A stretch of DNA of 64,000 bases from Microbulbifer celer (GTDB taxonomy: Bacteria > Pseudomonadota > Gammaproteobacteria > Pseudomonadales > Cellvibrionaceae). Under the pieces are notes generated by a model. That model searched no databases. It was not told where the DNA came from and saw only the letters and a program-made list of their open reading frames with translations. Where the stretch lies: assembly GCF_020991125.1 (NCBI RefSeq), contig NZ_CP087715.1:682001-746000 (forward strand). Direction: 5' to 3'. A program made the position numbers and the translations under genes. How positions within the stretch are numbered: the first letter of the stretch is position 1; each line of letters starts with the position of its first letter. Of this stretch, positions 1-9,264 are shown one piece after another.

Positions 1-122
1 CCGTGGGCGAGGTTATTGCGGTTCAGCGGGATCCCGGGCGCGCGTTTGCCGAAGTGGATGTCCAGCCACGGGGACGGATGAACCGCAGCCGCTTCGTGCT
101 GGCCGTCATCGGTCAGGAATAA
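1..122 (+). CDS. mreC: MreC, rod-shape-determining protein, C-terminal end (partial)
   Basis: Only the last 39 codons are present; the first complete codon is at base 3 and the stop is TAA at 120-122. The fragment reads VGEVIAVQRD, then AEVDVQPRGRM, and ends SRFVLAVIGQE, which fits the beta-rich C-terminal domain of MreC. MreC is a periplasmic, membrane-anchored scaffold of the elongasome that links MreB to the peptidoglycan synthases. The assignment rests mainly on the adjoining mreD, which follows within 5 bases as in the usual mreBCD operon. The left part of the gene lies outside the window. Confidence 0.8.
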   Translation, partial: VGEVIAVQRDPGRAFAEVDVQPRGRMNRSRFVLAVIGQE

Positions 123-127
123 TCGTG

Positions 128-607
128 ATGGGCGCTCACAACCGCTGGTTCATTCTGCTTACTTTCGTCATCGCCCTTCTGCTGGCGGTGATGCCGCTGC
201 CGCAAGAGTGGCTGTGGTTCAGGCCCTCCTTCTGTGCGTTGCTGGTCATTTTCTGGACCACACGCATGCCTCAGGAACTTGGGGTCGGGTTTGCCTGGTT
301 GGTTGGGCTGACGGAAGATGTCGTCACCGGCGCCACGCTGGGCGCCCACGCACTGGCCCTGAGTGTTCTGGCCTATTTCAGCCTGCTGACTTACCAGCGG
401 ACCCGGGCATTCAATCCCGGTCAGCAGCTGATGTGGGTGTTTGTTTTGGTCGGTATCAACCAGTTACTCGGTAACTGGGTGCACAGTCTGGCCGGCAGGC
501 CGGTGCCGGGGCTGGTTTTCCTGTGGCCGGCTCTGACCACTGCGCTGTTGTGGCCTCTGGTGACGCCGTGGCTGCAGCGGATGACCTACCGGTTACAGGT
601 GCGCTGA
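128..607 (+). CDS. mreD: MreD, rod-shape-determining membrane protein
   Basis: This 159-residue protein is almost entirely hydrophobic, with about five membrane segments, and matches the usual MreD length of about 160 residues. MreD sits in the inner membrane with MreC and contributes to cell elongation. A GTG at 125 directly precedes the ATG at 128; both can be served by the AGGA at 115-118, and I prefer the ATG (spacing about 9). It follows the mreC stop by 5 bases, so the two are co-transcribed. The segment PQEWLWFRPSFCALLVIFW near the N-terminus and the TEDVVTGATLGAHAL stretch are typical of the family. Confidence 0.92.
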   Translation: MGAHNRWFILLTFVIALLLAVMPLPQEWLWFRPSFCALLVIFWTTRMPQELGVGFAWLVGLTEDVVTGATLGAHALALSVLAYFSLLTYQRTRAFNPGQQLMWVFVLVGINQLLGNWVHSLAGRPVPGLVFLWPALTTALLWPLVTPWLQRMTYRLQVR

Positions 608-715
608 GACTCAGCAAGTGATCCATCCGGTCATATCGCCGGTTATTTTTGAAGTGCCGGGTGTAAAGCCGTGTAAATCCCCTGCAAAGGGCGATCAAAT
701 TTCAGCCGATGCCGC

Positions 716-721
716 TATAAT
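716..721 (+). promoter_or_regulatory. Possible -10 element upstream of maf
   Basis: A perfect TATAAT lies 40 bases before the maf start in the 153-base gap after mreD. No good -35 hexamer is present at the right distance (GATCAA at 693-698), so this is a weak prediction for a sigma-70 promoter serving maf-rng-yhdP. Confidence 0.3.
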
Positions 722-760
722 CAGCCCTCTGAAACCTCTGATAACACAACAATATAAGTA

Positions 761-1432
761 GTGCCTGTGCCTGAAACTGTCTCTCGCAATCGTCTGCTCC
801 TTGCGTCCGCCTCGCCCCGGCGCGCCCAGCTATTGATCCAGATCGGCGTTCCCTTTTCATCGGCTGCCACCAATGTGGAAGAGGTGCGCGGTATTGGTGA
901 ATCCCCCACAGATTATGGTCAGCGTTTGGCGGAGGAGAAGGCGCGTGCGGGGCTCGCGATTGCCGATGGAGAGCCCGGATTGTGGGCGCTGGGTGCCGAC
1001 ACACTGGGGGTGGTCGATGGGGAGATCCTGGAGAAACCGCGGGATTTCACCGATTTTTCCCGCATGATGCGTCTGTTGTCAGGCAGAGAGCACTCTGTGC
1101 TGACCGCGATCTGCCTGTGTAGTGCCGGTGAGGTACACCGTCGCCTGGTGGAGACCCGGGTGCGTTTTCGTCGTCTCGACCGGCGCCTGATCGAATCCTA
1201 CTGGGAAACCGGTGAGCCTCTGGACAAGGCCGGTGGCTATGGCATTCAGGGGATGGGCGCGCTGTTGGTTGAATCCATCAGTGGTAGCTATAGCAATGTG
1301 GTGGGGTTGCCTGTGGAAACCCTGGCACCGCTGCTGGAACAGGTGGGTATTGCCTACTGGCAGTTTGATAAACGCGCGTCATCCTCCATGCCACCACGTA
1401 CACCACCCCACACCCCATCCCGTGCGCTTTAG
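761..1432 (+). CDS. maf: Maf/YhdE-family nucleotide pyrophosphatase
   Basis: This 223-residue protein belongs to the Maf/HAM1-like fold, which hydrolyses non-canonical or modified nucleoside triphosphates to monophosphates (dTTP/UTP-type for the YhdE branch). The signature [12 protein letters not shown] near the N-terminus and the acidic motif [11 protein letters not shown] around residues 78-88 are both present. The start is a GTG. The C-terminal 20 residues are rich in proline and serine and probably disordered, which is an addition to the normal length of about 195. Position between mreD and rng is the classical arrangement, and rng starts 15 bases downstream. Confidence 0.93.
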   Translation: MPVPETVSRNRLLLASASPRRAQLLIQIGVPFSSAATNVEEVRGIGESPTDYGQRLAEEKARAGLAIADGEPGLWALGADTLGVVDGEILEKPRDFTDFSRMMRLLSGREHSVLTAICLCSAGEVHRRLVETRVRFRRLDRRLIESYWETGEPLDKAGGYGIQGMGALLVESISGSYSNVVGLPVETLAPLLEQVGIAYWQFDKRASSSMPPRTPPHTPSRAL

Positions 1433-1447
1433 ACAGGAGGTCCGGCC

Positions 1448-2935
1448 GTGAGTGAAGAATTACTGATCAATGTGGCGCCCATGGAAACCCGCGTCGCGCT
1501 GGTTGAAAACGGCGTGCTGCAGGAAGTGTACCTGGAGCGCAGCGCGCGTCGGGGCATTGTCGGCAACATCTACAAGGGCAAGGTAGTGCGGGTGTTGCCG
1601 GGCATGCAGGCGGCGTTTGTGGATATCGGTCTCGAACGCGCCGGATTCATTCACGCCTCCGATATCGCCCCCCTGGACGACGAGGGCATGGAATCCCGTG
1701 ACGGTGAGGTCGCGGATATCCGCGCTCTGGTGCGCGAAGGCCAATCGTTGGTGGTACAGGTGGTCAAAGACCCCATCAGTAGCAAGGGCGCGCGACTGAC
1801 CACCCATCTCTCTGTTTCTGCACGCTATCTGGTGTATATGCCCCAGACCCGTCACGTGGGTATATCCAACCGAATCGAAGATGAGTCAGAGCGCGAGCGA
1901 TTGCGCGAGCTGGTGGATGTGGCATCGGCGCGCCTCAAGGAAGAGGGCCACACCGGCAACGGCGGTTTTATCCTGCGCACCGTGGCCGAAGGCGTGAGTG
2001 AAGAGGAGCTGTTGCGGGATATTCCCTTTCTGTACAAGCTCTGGAACGAACTCGAGCAGCGCATCAAATCTGAGAAAGAACCCGCGATCATCTACGAAGA
2101 TCTGCCGCTGTTTATGCGCGCACTGCGGGATCTGGCGCGCCCGCATACCGAGAAAATCCGTATTGACTCCCGCGAGGCCCACGCCCGCGCGGCAAAATTC
2201 TCCGGTAAATACGCTCCGGAAATCGCCGGGCGCATCGAACACTATCCGGGGGAGCGGCCACTGTTCGACCTGTATGGGGTCGAAGAGGAGATCCGCAAGG
2301 CGCTGGAGAACAAGGTCACGCTCAAATCCGGCGGTTACCTGATTGTGGAGCAGACCGAGGCCATGAGCACCATCGATGTGAACACCGGTGCGTTTGTCGG
2401 CCACCGCAATCTTGAAGAAACCATTTTCAAGACCAACCTGGAGGCTGCGACCGCCATTGCCCGGCAGCTGCGGCTGCGCAATCTGGGTGGCATCATCATT
2501 ATCGATTTTATCGATATGCAGGATGCCGAGCATCAGCGTCAGGTGTTGCGCACACTGGAAAAATCACTCGAACGGGATCACGCCAAAAGCAGTATTACCG
2601 GTGTGTCCGAGTTGGGGCTGGTAGAAATGACACGCAAGCGCACCCGGGAATCCCTGGGGCAGGTATTGTGTGAGGCGTGCCCCGTGTGTGAGGGGCGCGG
2701 TACGCTCAAGACCCCGGAAACTGTGTGCTACGAGATTTTCCGCGAAATTATCCGCGAAGCGCGGGCCTACGACAGCGACAAGATCATGGTGCTGGCAGGG
2801 CAAGTGGTGATCGATCTGCTGTTGGATGAAGAGTCCGCCAATGTAGCGGACCTGGAAGAGTTTATTGCCCGACCGATCCAGTTTCAGGTGGAACCCATTT
2901 ATAACCAGGAGCAGTACGACATTGTACTGGTGTAA
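1448..2935 (+). CDS. rng: Ribonuclease G
   Basis: RNase G is an endoribonuclease that matures the 5' end of 16S rRNA and degrades some mRNAs. The protein has 495 residues, the normal length for RNase G and much shorter than RNase E. An S1 RNA-binding domain occupies about residues 37-125. The DVNTG motif places the catalytic aspartate at residue 310, and IIIIDFIDMQD places D353 and D356 in the second metal-binding position. The zinc-link motif CPVC is at residues 411-414. The GTG start is preceded by AGGAGG, 8 bases upstream. It lies 15 bases after maf, as is usual in mreBCD-maf-rng operons. Confidence 0.96.
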   Translation: MSEELLINVAPMETRVALVENGVLQEVYLERSARRGIVGNIYKGKVVRVLPGMQAAFVDIGLERAGFIHASDIAPLDDEGMESRDGEVADIRALVREGQSLVVQVVKDPISSKGARLTTHLSVSARYLVYMPQTRHVGISNRIEDESERERLRELVDVASARLKEEGHTGNGGFILRTVAEGVSEEELLRDIPFLYKLWNELEQRIKSEKEPAIIYEDLPLFMRALRDLARPHTEKIRIDSREAHARAAKFSGKYAPEIAGRIEHYPGERPLFDLYGVEEEIRKALENKVTLKSGGYLIVEQTEAMSTIDVNTGAFVGHRNLEETIFKTNLEAATAIARQLRLRNLGGIIIIDFIDMQDAEHQRQVLRTLEKSLERDHAKSSITGVSELGLVEMTRKRTRESLGQVLCEACPVCEGRGTLKTPETVCYEIFREIIREARAYDSDKIMVLAGQVVIDLLLDEESANVADLEEFIARPIQFQVEPIYNQEQYDIVLV

Positions 2936-3004
2936 ACCTTTACACGCGCCTGCGCACAGCTTCTTGTGTGCGCGGTGGCCGCAGGTCATCGGAGGAGCGC
3001 TTCG

Positions 3005-6000
3005 ATGACCTGGTTGCGCTGGTTTGCGCGAAAGTTCTGGTTACTGGTGGTGGCGCTGGTGGTAGCGCTGGCGATTCTGGTGCAGACCGGACGCCTGCTG
3101 TCGCCCCGGGTAGGAGAATACAGCGGCGAGATCGGTGACTGGTTTTCCCAGCGCCTTGGTGCGCCGGTCACCGTGGAGCACATCGCGTTGCGCTGGCAGG
3201 CTCTGGAGGTGGCACTTCAAATCGACGGTCTCAAGATCGGTGGCGAAGGTCAGGTGGCGCTGGAGCGTGGCCTGTTTCATCTGGATCTGTTGGCCAGCCT
3301 GTGGAACCGCGAACTGATCTGGAAAAACCTGGAGGTGGATGGCTTTAGCGCACGCCTCGAGCAGGGAGGCACTGGCTGGCAGGTATACGGGTTTCCCCGC
3401 GCAGCGAGCGCTGGCGACGCCAATGGAAAATCCCGACGCGTATTGGGAGATCCGGCGCGGATCTTTCAGCTGAGCCCCAAGGTACTGATTCGCGATGCGC
3501 ACTTCGACCTCACGTTGGCGGATGGCCAGACGGCGGAGCTGGAGCTGCCTGAGGTTCAGCTGGAAAATGCGGGTGGATTTCACCGCCTGGTGGCGCGGGC
3601 ATTTGTCTCTGGTGCCATGGAGAGCCTGCATTACGGCGAGGAAAGTCTGCGTCTGGTACTGGAAGGCTATGGCGATCCGCGCCGTGAAGACGATTTCTCG
3701 CTCAAGGGATATGTGCAGCTCAACGAATTGCTGGTAGATCGCGATCTGGTGGATCTGCTGTTCCGTCTGTCTCCGCTACCTGACAAGCTGCGCTGGTCCG
3801 GCCGCAAGCTCGCCGGCGGACGGTTGTGGCTGGCTTCCAACCCGGAAGACGGTTATAGCGTCAGTGGAAGCCTGAATCTGTCACAGATGGGAGACGGCGC
3901 CAGCGGTGAGGATGCCGGCGATGCCGCGGCCACTGAAGCGCAATCTGATACGGAGCCGGGCGGCGGGCTTAACCCCCTGGAGGCGCTGTCCAGTAATATC
4001 TCCGGCCACTGGCAGCCGGGACACTCCTGGGAGCTGGTACTCCAGCAGCTGACTCTCAACTGGGCACAGCTGGAGGTTCCGAAAATCAACCTGCAGGCCA
4101 GCGGTAACGACGGCGAGGGGCTGCAGCTGGCGTTGGATCAGATCGAGTTGCAGGCCTGGCATCATCTGTTGCGTCAGATGGAGCTGTTGCCGGAAAAAGC
4201 CGACGAGTGGCTCACCGCGCTGGCACCCGGCGGGCAACTGAAGAATCTGCGCTTTTCCCGTGCCGAGGATGGTGAGCTGCAGCTCGCTGCCAACCTGTTG
4301 AACGTCTCTGCCGGCGCTCACCGGGGGGCCCCCGCGGTTACCGGGGTCAACGGCTACCTGACCCTGGACAGCCATGGGGGCCGCGTTGAGCTCGCCAGTG
4401 ACCAGGGCTTCAGTGCGCACTTTCCGAAACTGTACGACCAGCCGTTCGTGTTCACCCGCGCCAGCGGTACCGTTGCCTGGGAGATAGACAGTACCGACAA
4501 CGCGGTTGCGGTGTACTCCGGCCCTCTGTCGCTGCAAAACGACGACGGCGTATACAGCGGTCAGTTTCTATTGCAGCTGCCCAAAGTGCCGTTCAGCCGC
4601 GCGGCAGATTTTACACTGGCGCTGGGGCTGAAAGATGTTCCCGTCAGCCGCCAGCGCGATCTGGTGCCCTTTACCGTCAGTGATGATCTGCGCAGTTGGT
4701 TGAATCGCGGTGTCGGTAAGCAAAACAGCGGCGTTATTCCCCGCGCCGGAATTATCTATCGCGGATACAACTACCGCAGTGGTGAAGATGCCGCATTACT
4801 CGCCCTGGGGGAGCACGAAGCGCGCCAGACGGTACAGCTTCAGGCGGATATTCGGGATAGCGCGCTCGAGTTTGCCGATGGCTGGCCAACAGCCGAAGAT
4901 ATCAATGGGCACCTGGAAATCAATGACCGCACAGTGACAGTGGAAGCACCGAGCGCCCGATTGTGGCGGTTGTCGGCAAAAAATGTACAGGTGATGGTGA
5001 CCCCCGCGGAGCATGGTTCGCTGCTGCAGGTGAGCGCGGATGCATCCGGCCCGGCTGCCGATGGGCTGCGGTTGCTGCAGGAGTCGCCGCTGCGTGAACA
5101 ACTGGGGACGGCGTTTGATGCGTGGACGTTACAGGGCGGGCTGCAAGGCCAGCTGAAACTCTCGCAACCGCTGGGTGGTGCCGGTGGCAGTCCCCACCAG
5201 TCGGTGTCGCTTTCTCTGAGTGATGGCCAGCTGGCGATGCAGAATCTCAACCTGGAATTCGAGGCATTGAGCGGCGCCGTACATTACGACACGGAAACCG
5301 GCCTCGAGGGTACCGACCTCAACGGGCAATTGTGGCAACGGCCATTGCGCGCGCATATTCAGCATGTGGACGACCAGGGGATGCGCGATACCCAGGTGGT
5401 GATTGAGGGCGAAGCCGGCACCGACGCGATCGCGCGCTGGAGCCGACGTCCGGAGCTGGAATGGCTTACGGGGGACCTCGAATACAACGCCCGGGTTACT
5501 ATCCCCGCCCGAGCGCGGGAGAAACCCTACTCTGCCGTTCTGGAACTCAATTCCGATCTGGAGCAGGTGGCGGTGAACCTGCCCGCTCCGCTGGGCAAGC
5601 CTGCTGGAGAGAAGAGCCGTTTTGTACTCCGGGTCCCTATTGGTGAGCAGGGAAATCTCTATCACCTGAGTTACGGTGAGCATCTTGAAGGGCAGATCTG
5701 GCAGGTGGACGGCGCCCTGGACCGCGCCGCCATAGCACTCAATGCCGAGGCGAGACTGCCGTCGACGCAGGAAATATCCATTGTCGGTGACCTGTCTGTG
5801 GTGGATTTGCAACCCTGGCGCGAGGCGTTGGCCATATACGGCAACGAAGCGCGTGATAAAGAAGCAATGTCGGCGGGCACCGCGGAATCCTCCCCTCCGC
5901 CCGCTTCCTCCAGCCAGGCAGCCGTAGAGCGCGCACAGGATCCAGAGGGCTATCCCCCGGCAGTGCTCGCCAGTGAAGCGCCCATTCCGGTACGGTTGGA

Positions 6001-7360
6001 CCTGAGCACGGATCAATTGCGCCTGTCGGACAAGGTCCAGATTGACAATATTCATGTAGGGGGCCGCGGACTGGGCCAGGACTGGCAGCTGCAGTTCGAC
6101 AGCGAAATGGCGACCGGTGCAGTCAGTGGCGTGCTGAACGCGGCTACGCCATTGCAGTTGACACTGAAGCATCTGCGCTTGCCCGGGTTGGAAAAAGCGT
6201 CTGAAGAGGTGGGAGATCCCGCTGCTGAGTCGCCACAAGCCGCCTCGGTCGGTGAGGTTGTGGATAAAGTAGATCCTCTGGCCGCATTCGATTTTTCCGC
6301 ATTGCCGATGGTGGACTTCTCCACCAGGCAACTGCAGGTGGGGGATGAGCAGCATGGTCCCTGGTCGTTCCGACTGCGGCCCTCTGCCGATCGCCTGGTC
6401 GTCAGTGAAATCCAGGGCAGTTTCCGCGGAGTGCAGATCGAAGGGCGCGGTGAGAGAGGCGGTGGCCTCGGTGCACAGCTGATGTGGGTGCGTGGTGAAG
6501 AGGGGCGCGAATTCTCACAGTTTATTGGCCGCCTGAGCGGTGGCGACCTGGGGAATGTACTCCAGTCCTGGGGGCAGGAGGCAGCCATCGAGAGCCGGAG
6601 TGCGAAATTTGACACCGCACTGCGCTGGGATGGCTCTCCCGCCATGGCCAGCATCAACGACCTCACCGGTGAGATAGGCATCGATATCCGCAGCGGACGC
6701 TTCCTGCGTGCCAGCGACAACGCAGGCACGTCACTGCTGCGTTTGCTGTCTCTGTTCAACTTCGATACCTGGGCGCGGCGTCTGCGGCTGGATTTCTCCG
6801 ATCTGGTTCAGAGCGGGCTGACCTTTGACCGTGTACACGGCGAGGTATATTTCGAAGGCGATGGCGAGTTGCTGATTGCGGTGCCGATTCAGGTGGAGGG
6901 GCCGACCAGTGAACTGCAGATGGCGGGGCGGGTGAACCTTCAGCGTGAAGATCTCAACCTGACACTGGTGGCAACCCTCCCGGTTGGCAACAACCTCGCC
7001 TTTGTCGCGGCCCTTGCCGGCGGCCTGCCGGCAGCGGCAGGTGTCTACCTGATCAGTAAGGTATTCAAAAAACAGGTGGATCGGGTCGCCAGTGTGAGTT
7101 ATCGCATCAGTGGAGAGTGGGTGGATCCGAAAGTGCGCTTCGACCGGATGTTTGACGACGGCGCTGCGGGGCGGGAAGGCGCCAGTGCGGTGGCCGAAAG
7201 TGCCCGTCGGCGTGAAGAGGCGCAAAACCTATCCCCAAACCCATCCCCAGATGACGCGCCGGTGCCTGAGCAGCGCGCAGACGCCGCTTCAGGACCGAGC
7301 GTACAGCCGGCAGATCCCCCCCCGGTGATGGAATACACTTCGCCGGTGGGCGCGGGCTGA
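3005..7360 (+). CDS. yhdP: YhdP-family AsmA-like protein, large envelope lipid-transport protein
   Basis: The product has 1451 residues, starting with a short basic stretch and one membrane helix (about residues 8-28), followed by a very long periplasmic part predicted to be beta-rich. YhdP and its relatives TamB and YdbH form bridge-like tubes that move phospholipids between the inner and outer membranes. The C-terminal segment around PVGNNLAFVAALAGGLPAAAG and SYRISGEWVDPKVRF is typical of the family. The start at 3005 is chosen because GGAGGAG lies about 8 bases before the ATG; an in-frame upstream codon at 2966 lacks such a site. The last 90 residues are rich in proline, alanine and acidic residues and look disordered. 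It follows rng, the standard arrangement. Confidence 0.92.
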   Translation: MTWLRWFARKFWLLVVALVVALAILVQTGRLLSPRVGEYSGEIGDWFSQRLGAPVTVEHIALRWQALEVALQIDGLKIGGEGQVALERGLFHLDLLASLWNRELIWKNLEVDGFSARLEQGGTGWQVYGFPRAASAGDANGKSRRVLGDPARIFQLSPKVLIRDAHFDLTLADGQTAELELPEVQLENAGGFHRLVARAFVSGAMESLHYGEESLRLVLEGYGDPRREDDFSLKGYVQLNELLVDRDLVDLLFRLSPLPDKLRWSGRKLAGGRLWLASNPEDGYSVSGSLNLSQMGDGASGEDAGDAAATEAQSDTEPGGGLNPLEALSSNISGHWQPGHSWELVLQQLTLNWAQLEVPKINLQASGNDGEGLQLALDQIELQAWHHLLRQMELLPEKADEWLTALAPGGQLKNLRFSRAEDGELQLAANLLNVSAGAHRGAPAVTGVNGYLTLDSHGGRVELASDQGFSAHFPKLYDQPFVFTRASGTVAWEIDSTDNAVAVYSGPLSLQNDDGVYSGQFLLQLPKVPFSRAADFTLALGLKDVPVSRQRDLVPFTVSDDLRSWLNRGVGKQNSGVIPRAGIIYRGYNYRSGEDAALLALGEHEARQTVQLQADIRDSALEFADGWPTAEDINGHLEINDRTVTVEAPSARLWRLSAKNVQVMVTPAEHGSLLQVSADASGPAADGLRLLQESPLREQLGTAFDAWTLQGGLQGQLKLSQPLGGAGGSPHQSVSLSLSDGQLAMQNLNLEFEALSGAVHYDTETGLEGTDLNGQLWQRPLRAHIQHVDDQGMRDTQVVIEGEAGTDAIARWSRRPELEWLTGDLEYNARVTIPARAREKPYSAVLELNSDLEQVAVNLPAPLGKPAGEKSRFVLRVPIGEQGNLYHLSYGEHLEGQIWQVDGALDRAAIALNAEARLPSTQEISIVGDLSVVDLQPWREALAIYGNEARDKEAMSAGTAESSPPPASSSQAAVERAQDPEGYPPAVLASEAPIPVRLDLSTDQLRLSDKVQIDNIHVGGRGLGQDWQLQFDSEMATGAVSGVLNAATPLQLTLKHLRLPGLEKASEEVGDPAAESPQAASVGEVVDKVDPLAAFDFSALPMVDFSTRQLQVGDEQHGPWSFRLRPSADRLVVSEIQGSFRGVQIEGRGERGGGLGAQLMWVRGEEGREFSQFIGRLSGGDLGNVLQSWGQEAAIESRSAKFDTALRWDGSPAMASINDLTGEIGIDIRSGRFLRASDNAGTSLLRLLSLFNFDTWARRLRLDFSDLVQSGLTFDRVHGEVYFEGDGELLIAVPIQVEGPTSELQMAGRVNLQREDLNLTLVATLPVGNNLAFVAALAGGLPAAAGVYLISKVFKKQVDRVASVSYRISGEWVDPKVRFDRMFDDGAAGREGASAVAESARRREEAQNLSPNPSPDDAPVPEQRADAASGPSVQPADPPPVMEYTSPVGAG

Positions 7361-7458
7361 TTGAGTATTTGCGGGATTGACTGGGTGAGACTTTCCCGCC
7401 ATTACTTGATAAGCAGCACATTTACACTGCAAACAGCCGCAATAAATCCTGCCGCTGG

Positions 7459-7487
7459 TTGAAAAAACTGAATAATTGTTCGATATT
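7459..7487 (+). promoter_or_regulatory. Predicted sigma-70 promoter for the membrane protein at 7539
   Basis: TTGAAA at 7459-7464, a 17-base spacer and GATATT at 7482-7487 form a plausible promoter in an AT-rich gap. Transcription would begin near 7494, leaving a leader of about 45 bases. It suggests that the downstream gene is transcribed separately from yhdP. Confidence 0.45.
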
Positions 7488-7538
7488 GGCGTTTACAAGA
7501 TCAAAATCAACAATAATAGAAGTCTGAGGTGTGCGCCG

Positions 7539-8378
7539 ATGTCCGAGGTGGTCTCTTTGGCCGGAATTTCCGTGACCCGCTATGGGCTGTTCCGCCTGTT
7601 CAAATACGCGGTTTATTGTCTACTGGCATACAACGTGTATGCCTTCTTTCTCGAAAATCACGCTGCCGCCAGCACCGTGTTTGCCGACGGGCTCAGTCTG
7701 GGCAAGATAATCGAAGCCTATAACGACACCATCGATACCCTGGCGTGGGTGGTATTGTTGCTGGTTTTCGAGCTCGAAACCTGGACCCTGTCGGACGAGC
7801 GGATCAAGGGGGGGATCAAATGGCTACTCAATATCACCTCCGCCACCTGTTACGTGATTATTGCCTACTCCTTCTACGGTTACTTCTCCGAGATGGTTTC
7901 TCTGACCCACCTGTTGCCGGCCAGTGCTTCTGCCTGTGACCTGGCGGGGCAGGGCGGCTGGTCCATGGTGCTGGAGCAGGATGAATATACCGCGCTGACC
8001 GCGGCCAACTGTGGCGGCCTGGCGGACAGTCAGCTGCTGCGCCTTGCGGATACCCAGATTGTGGGGGATGCGGCGATCTGGCGGGAGATCCAGTGGCTGG
8101 CCTGGGTGGATGTGATCAATGCTGGCGCCTGGTTGTTGGTGGTGGCCATCCTCGCCTTTGACGTCTGGCTGCAGCTGCGCCACCAGCTCTCCGACGCGGT
8201 GATGCGCTATTCCTCTGTGATCAAAGGGTTGCTGTACTTCACCCTGCTGCTGTGTGCGATTTACTGGGGCATCAACGGCAGTTTCCTGGATTTCTGGGAC
8301 GCCTTCCTGTGGCTGGTGGCCTTCTTCTTTATCGAGATGAACCTGTTTGAATGGCAGGCTGAGACCAGCGCTGAGTAA
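7539..8378 (+). CDS. Uncharacterised polytopic membrane protein with a repeated D-W membrane motif
   Basis: I do not recognise this 279-residue protein. It has about six hydrophobic segments (near residues 20-38, 66-80, 98-116, 190-210, 228-246 and 254-270) and a soluble insert at residues 125-185 containing two cysteines (C133, C158). One motif occurs three times with identical spacing: D63/D66/W70, D191/N194/W198 and D251/D254/W258. Each is followed by a hydrophobic run, an acidic residue 8-10 positions after the tryptophan (E78, D208, E266) and a second tryptophan (W82, W210, W272). An RY pair precedes the first and third units (residues 14-15 and 223-224). The ATG at 7539 is chosen over an in-frame start at 7476 because GAGG precedes it and the extra residues look non-coding. 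It has its own predicted promoter. Confidence 0.85.
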   Translation: MSEVVSLAGISVTRYGLFRLFKYAVYCLLAYNVYAFFLENHAAASTVFADGLSLGKIIEAYNDTIDTLAWVVLLLVFELETWTLSDERIKGGIKWLLNITSATCYVIIAYSFYGYFSEMVSLTHLLPASASACDLAGQGGWSMVLEQDEYTALTAANCGGLADSQLLRLADTQIVGDAAIWREIQWLAWVDVINAGAWLLVVAILAFDVWLQLRHQLSDAVMRYSSVIKGLLYFTLLLCAIYWGINGSFLDFWDAFLWLVAFFFIEMNLFEWQAETSAE

Positions 8379-8661
8379 TCTTTCTTGGCGTGTTTCGTAG
8401 ATAGTTTGGGTGGTGGCGCTACTGGGTACTGTCACCTTCACATTCAATTTTCTGGGAAAACGCCGTTAGTGTTTAAAGGCGTTTATGACGCAGGTGGCAA
8501 ATGCGAAGGCGGTGATGCCGGAGATAGGTTTGTGAGACCTTCAAAAACAGGGATGTTTTTGCAGAGCCCCCAGGGATGGGTTCACGGCGTGTCTCACAAA
8601 CCTATCTCCGGCAGCATCGCCGCCACGATGCGAATTTCGAAGCGCCAAAGCATGAAAGGCG
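8379..8661. other. Convergent intergenic region
   Basis: This 283-base gap separates the membrane protein gene (plus strand) from darP (minus strand). It holds repeat copy 1 and a smaller hairpin around 8458-8483 (AACGCC paired with GGCGTT, loop GTTAGTGTTTAAA). I see no gene in it; the 97-codon reading frame that spans it is made by the repeat. Confidence 0.7.
8508..8624. repeat. Structured palindromic intergenic repeat, copy 1
   Basis: Two arms, 8517-8538 and 8591-8612, form a perfect 22-bp stem with a weaker extension on each side to 8508 and 8624. Inside lies a second hairpin (8542-8549 paired with 8554-8561, arm CAAAAACA, loop GGGA). The rest of the interior contains GAGCCCCCAGGGATGGGTTC, which is identical in copy 2. 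The element lies between two convergent genes. There is no T-run next to the outer stem, so it is not an ordinary terminator. A protein-like translation (SPQGWVHGVSH) arises from this conserved core and gives a spurious ORF. Confidence 0.85.
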
Positions 8662-9192
8662 TTACGCCTCCTGCATAAAAAAGTCCCGCAGATAACGGAA
8701 CAGCTTGCGCTGGCTGGAAGGCGGTTTGTTGTGGGAAATTTCCTTTTTCGCTTCGCGAATCAAAGAGCGCAACTGCTGGTGATCTGCGTTGGGGTAGGCA
8801 TCAAAAAATGCACTCTGGGCCTCATTGCCCTGTTCCAGTAACCGCCCGCGCCAGTCTTCCGCCATGCGATCAAAACGCAGGTGTTGTTGATCCATCTCCT
8901 TGCGCTTTTGCAGCACCGCCTCAATCGGATCCGTATCCACCTTGCGCATCAGCTTGCCGATGTACTGCAACTGCCGGCGGCGTGCCTCATTGGATTTGAT
9001 CCGGCGCATGGTCTCGATGGCCTCGCGCAGATCGTCATCCAGCGGTATTTCCGCCAGTTGGACGGGGTTCAGCTCGGTCAGTTGTTTGCCCAGATCCTGC
9101 AGCTCGTGCATTTCCTGTTTGACCTGGGTTTTGCTCTTGGGCTCGTCCCCGTCAAATTCATCGTAGTCGTCAACGTTGTCAGAATGGCGCAT
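8662..9192 (-). CDS. darP: DarP/YjgA, dual-action ribosomal maturation protein (DUF615)
   Basis: This 176-residue protein matches the DUF615 (YjgA/DarP) family, which binds late 50S precursors and promotes assembly of the peptidyl transferase centre. It is highly charged and predicted to be alpha-helical. The N-terminus DEFDGDEPKSKTQVKQEM and the segment IKSNEARRRQLQYIGKLMR are characteristic. It is flanked on both sides by the same structured repeat, so it probably forms its own transcription unit, although mgtE upstream reads in the same direction with a gap of 224 bases. Confidence 0.93.
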   Translation of the reverse strand: MRHSDNVDDYDEFDGDEPKSKTQVKQEMHELQDLGKQLTELNPVQLAEIPLDDDLREAIETMRRIKSNEARRRQLQYIGKLMRKVDTDPIEAVLQKRKEMDQQHLRFDRMAEDWRGRLLEQGNEAQSAFFDAYPNADHQQLRSLIREAKKEISHNKPPSSQRKLFRYLRDFFMQEA

Positions 9193-9264
9193 GAAAGTTC
9201 TCTAAAACAATTTAAATTCTGGTGGCTGCTTTGGCTACTGAAATGCACAGAAGCTTGCCGGGAA

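Noticed and set aside
5129-6355. Minus-strand open frame of 408 codons opposite yhdP
   Set aside because: Shadow of a GC-rich long gene; composition not protein-like.
8385-8678. 97-codon frame over repeat copy 1, with a similar one over copy 2
   Set aside because: The shared peptide SPQGWVHGVSH comes from the conserved core of the palindromic repeat, and the stem changes preserve base pairing rather than amino acids.
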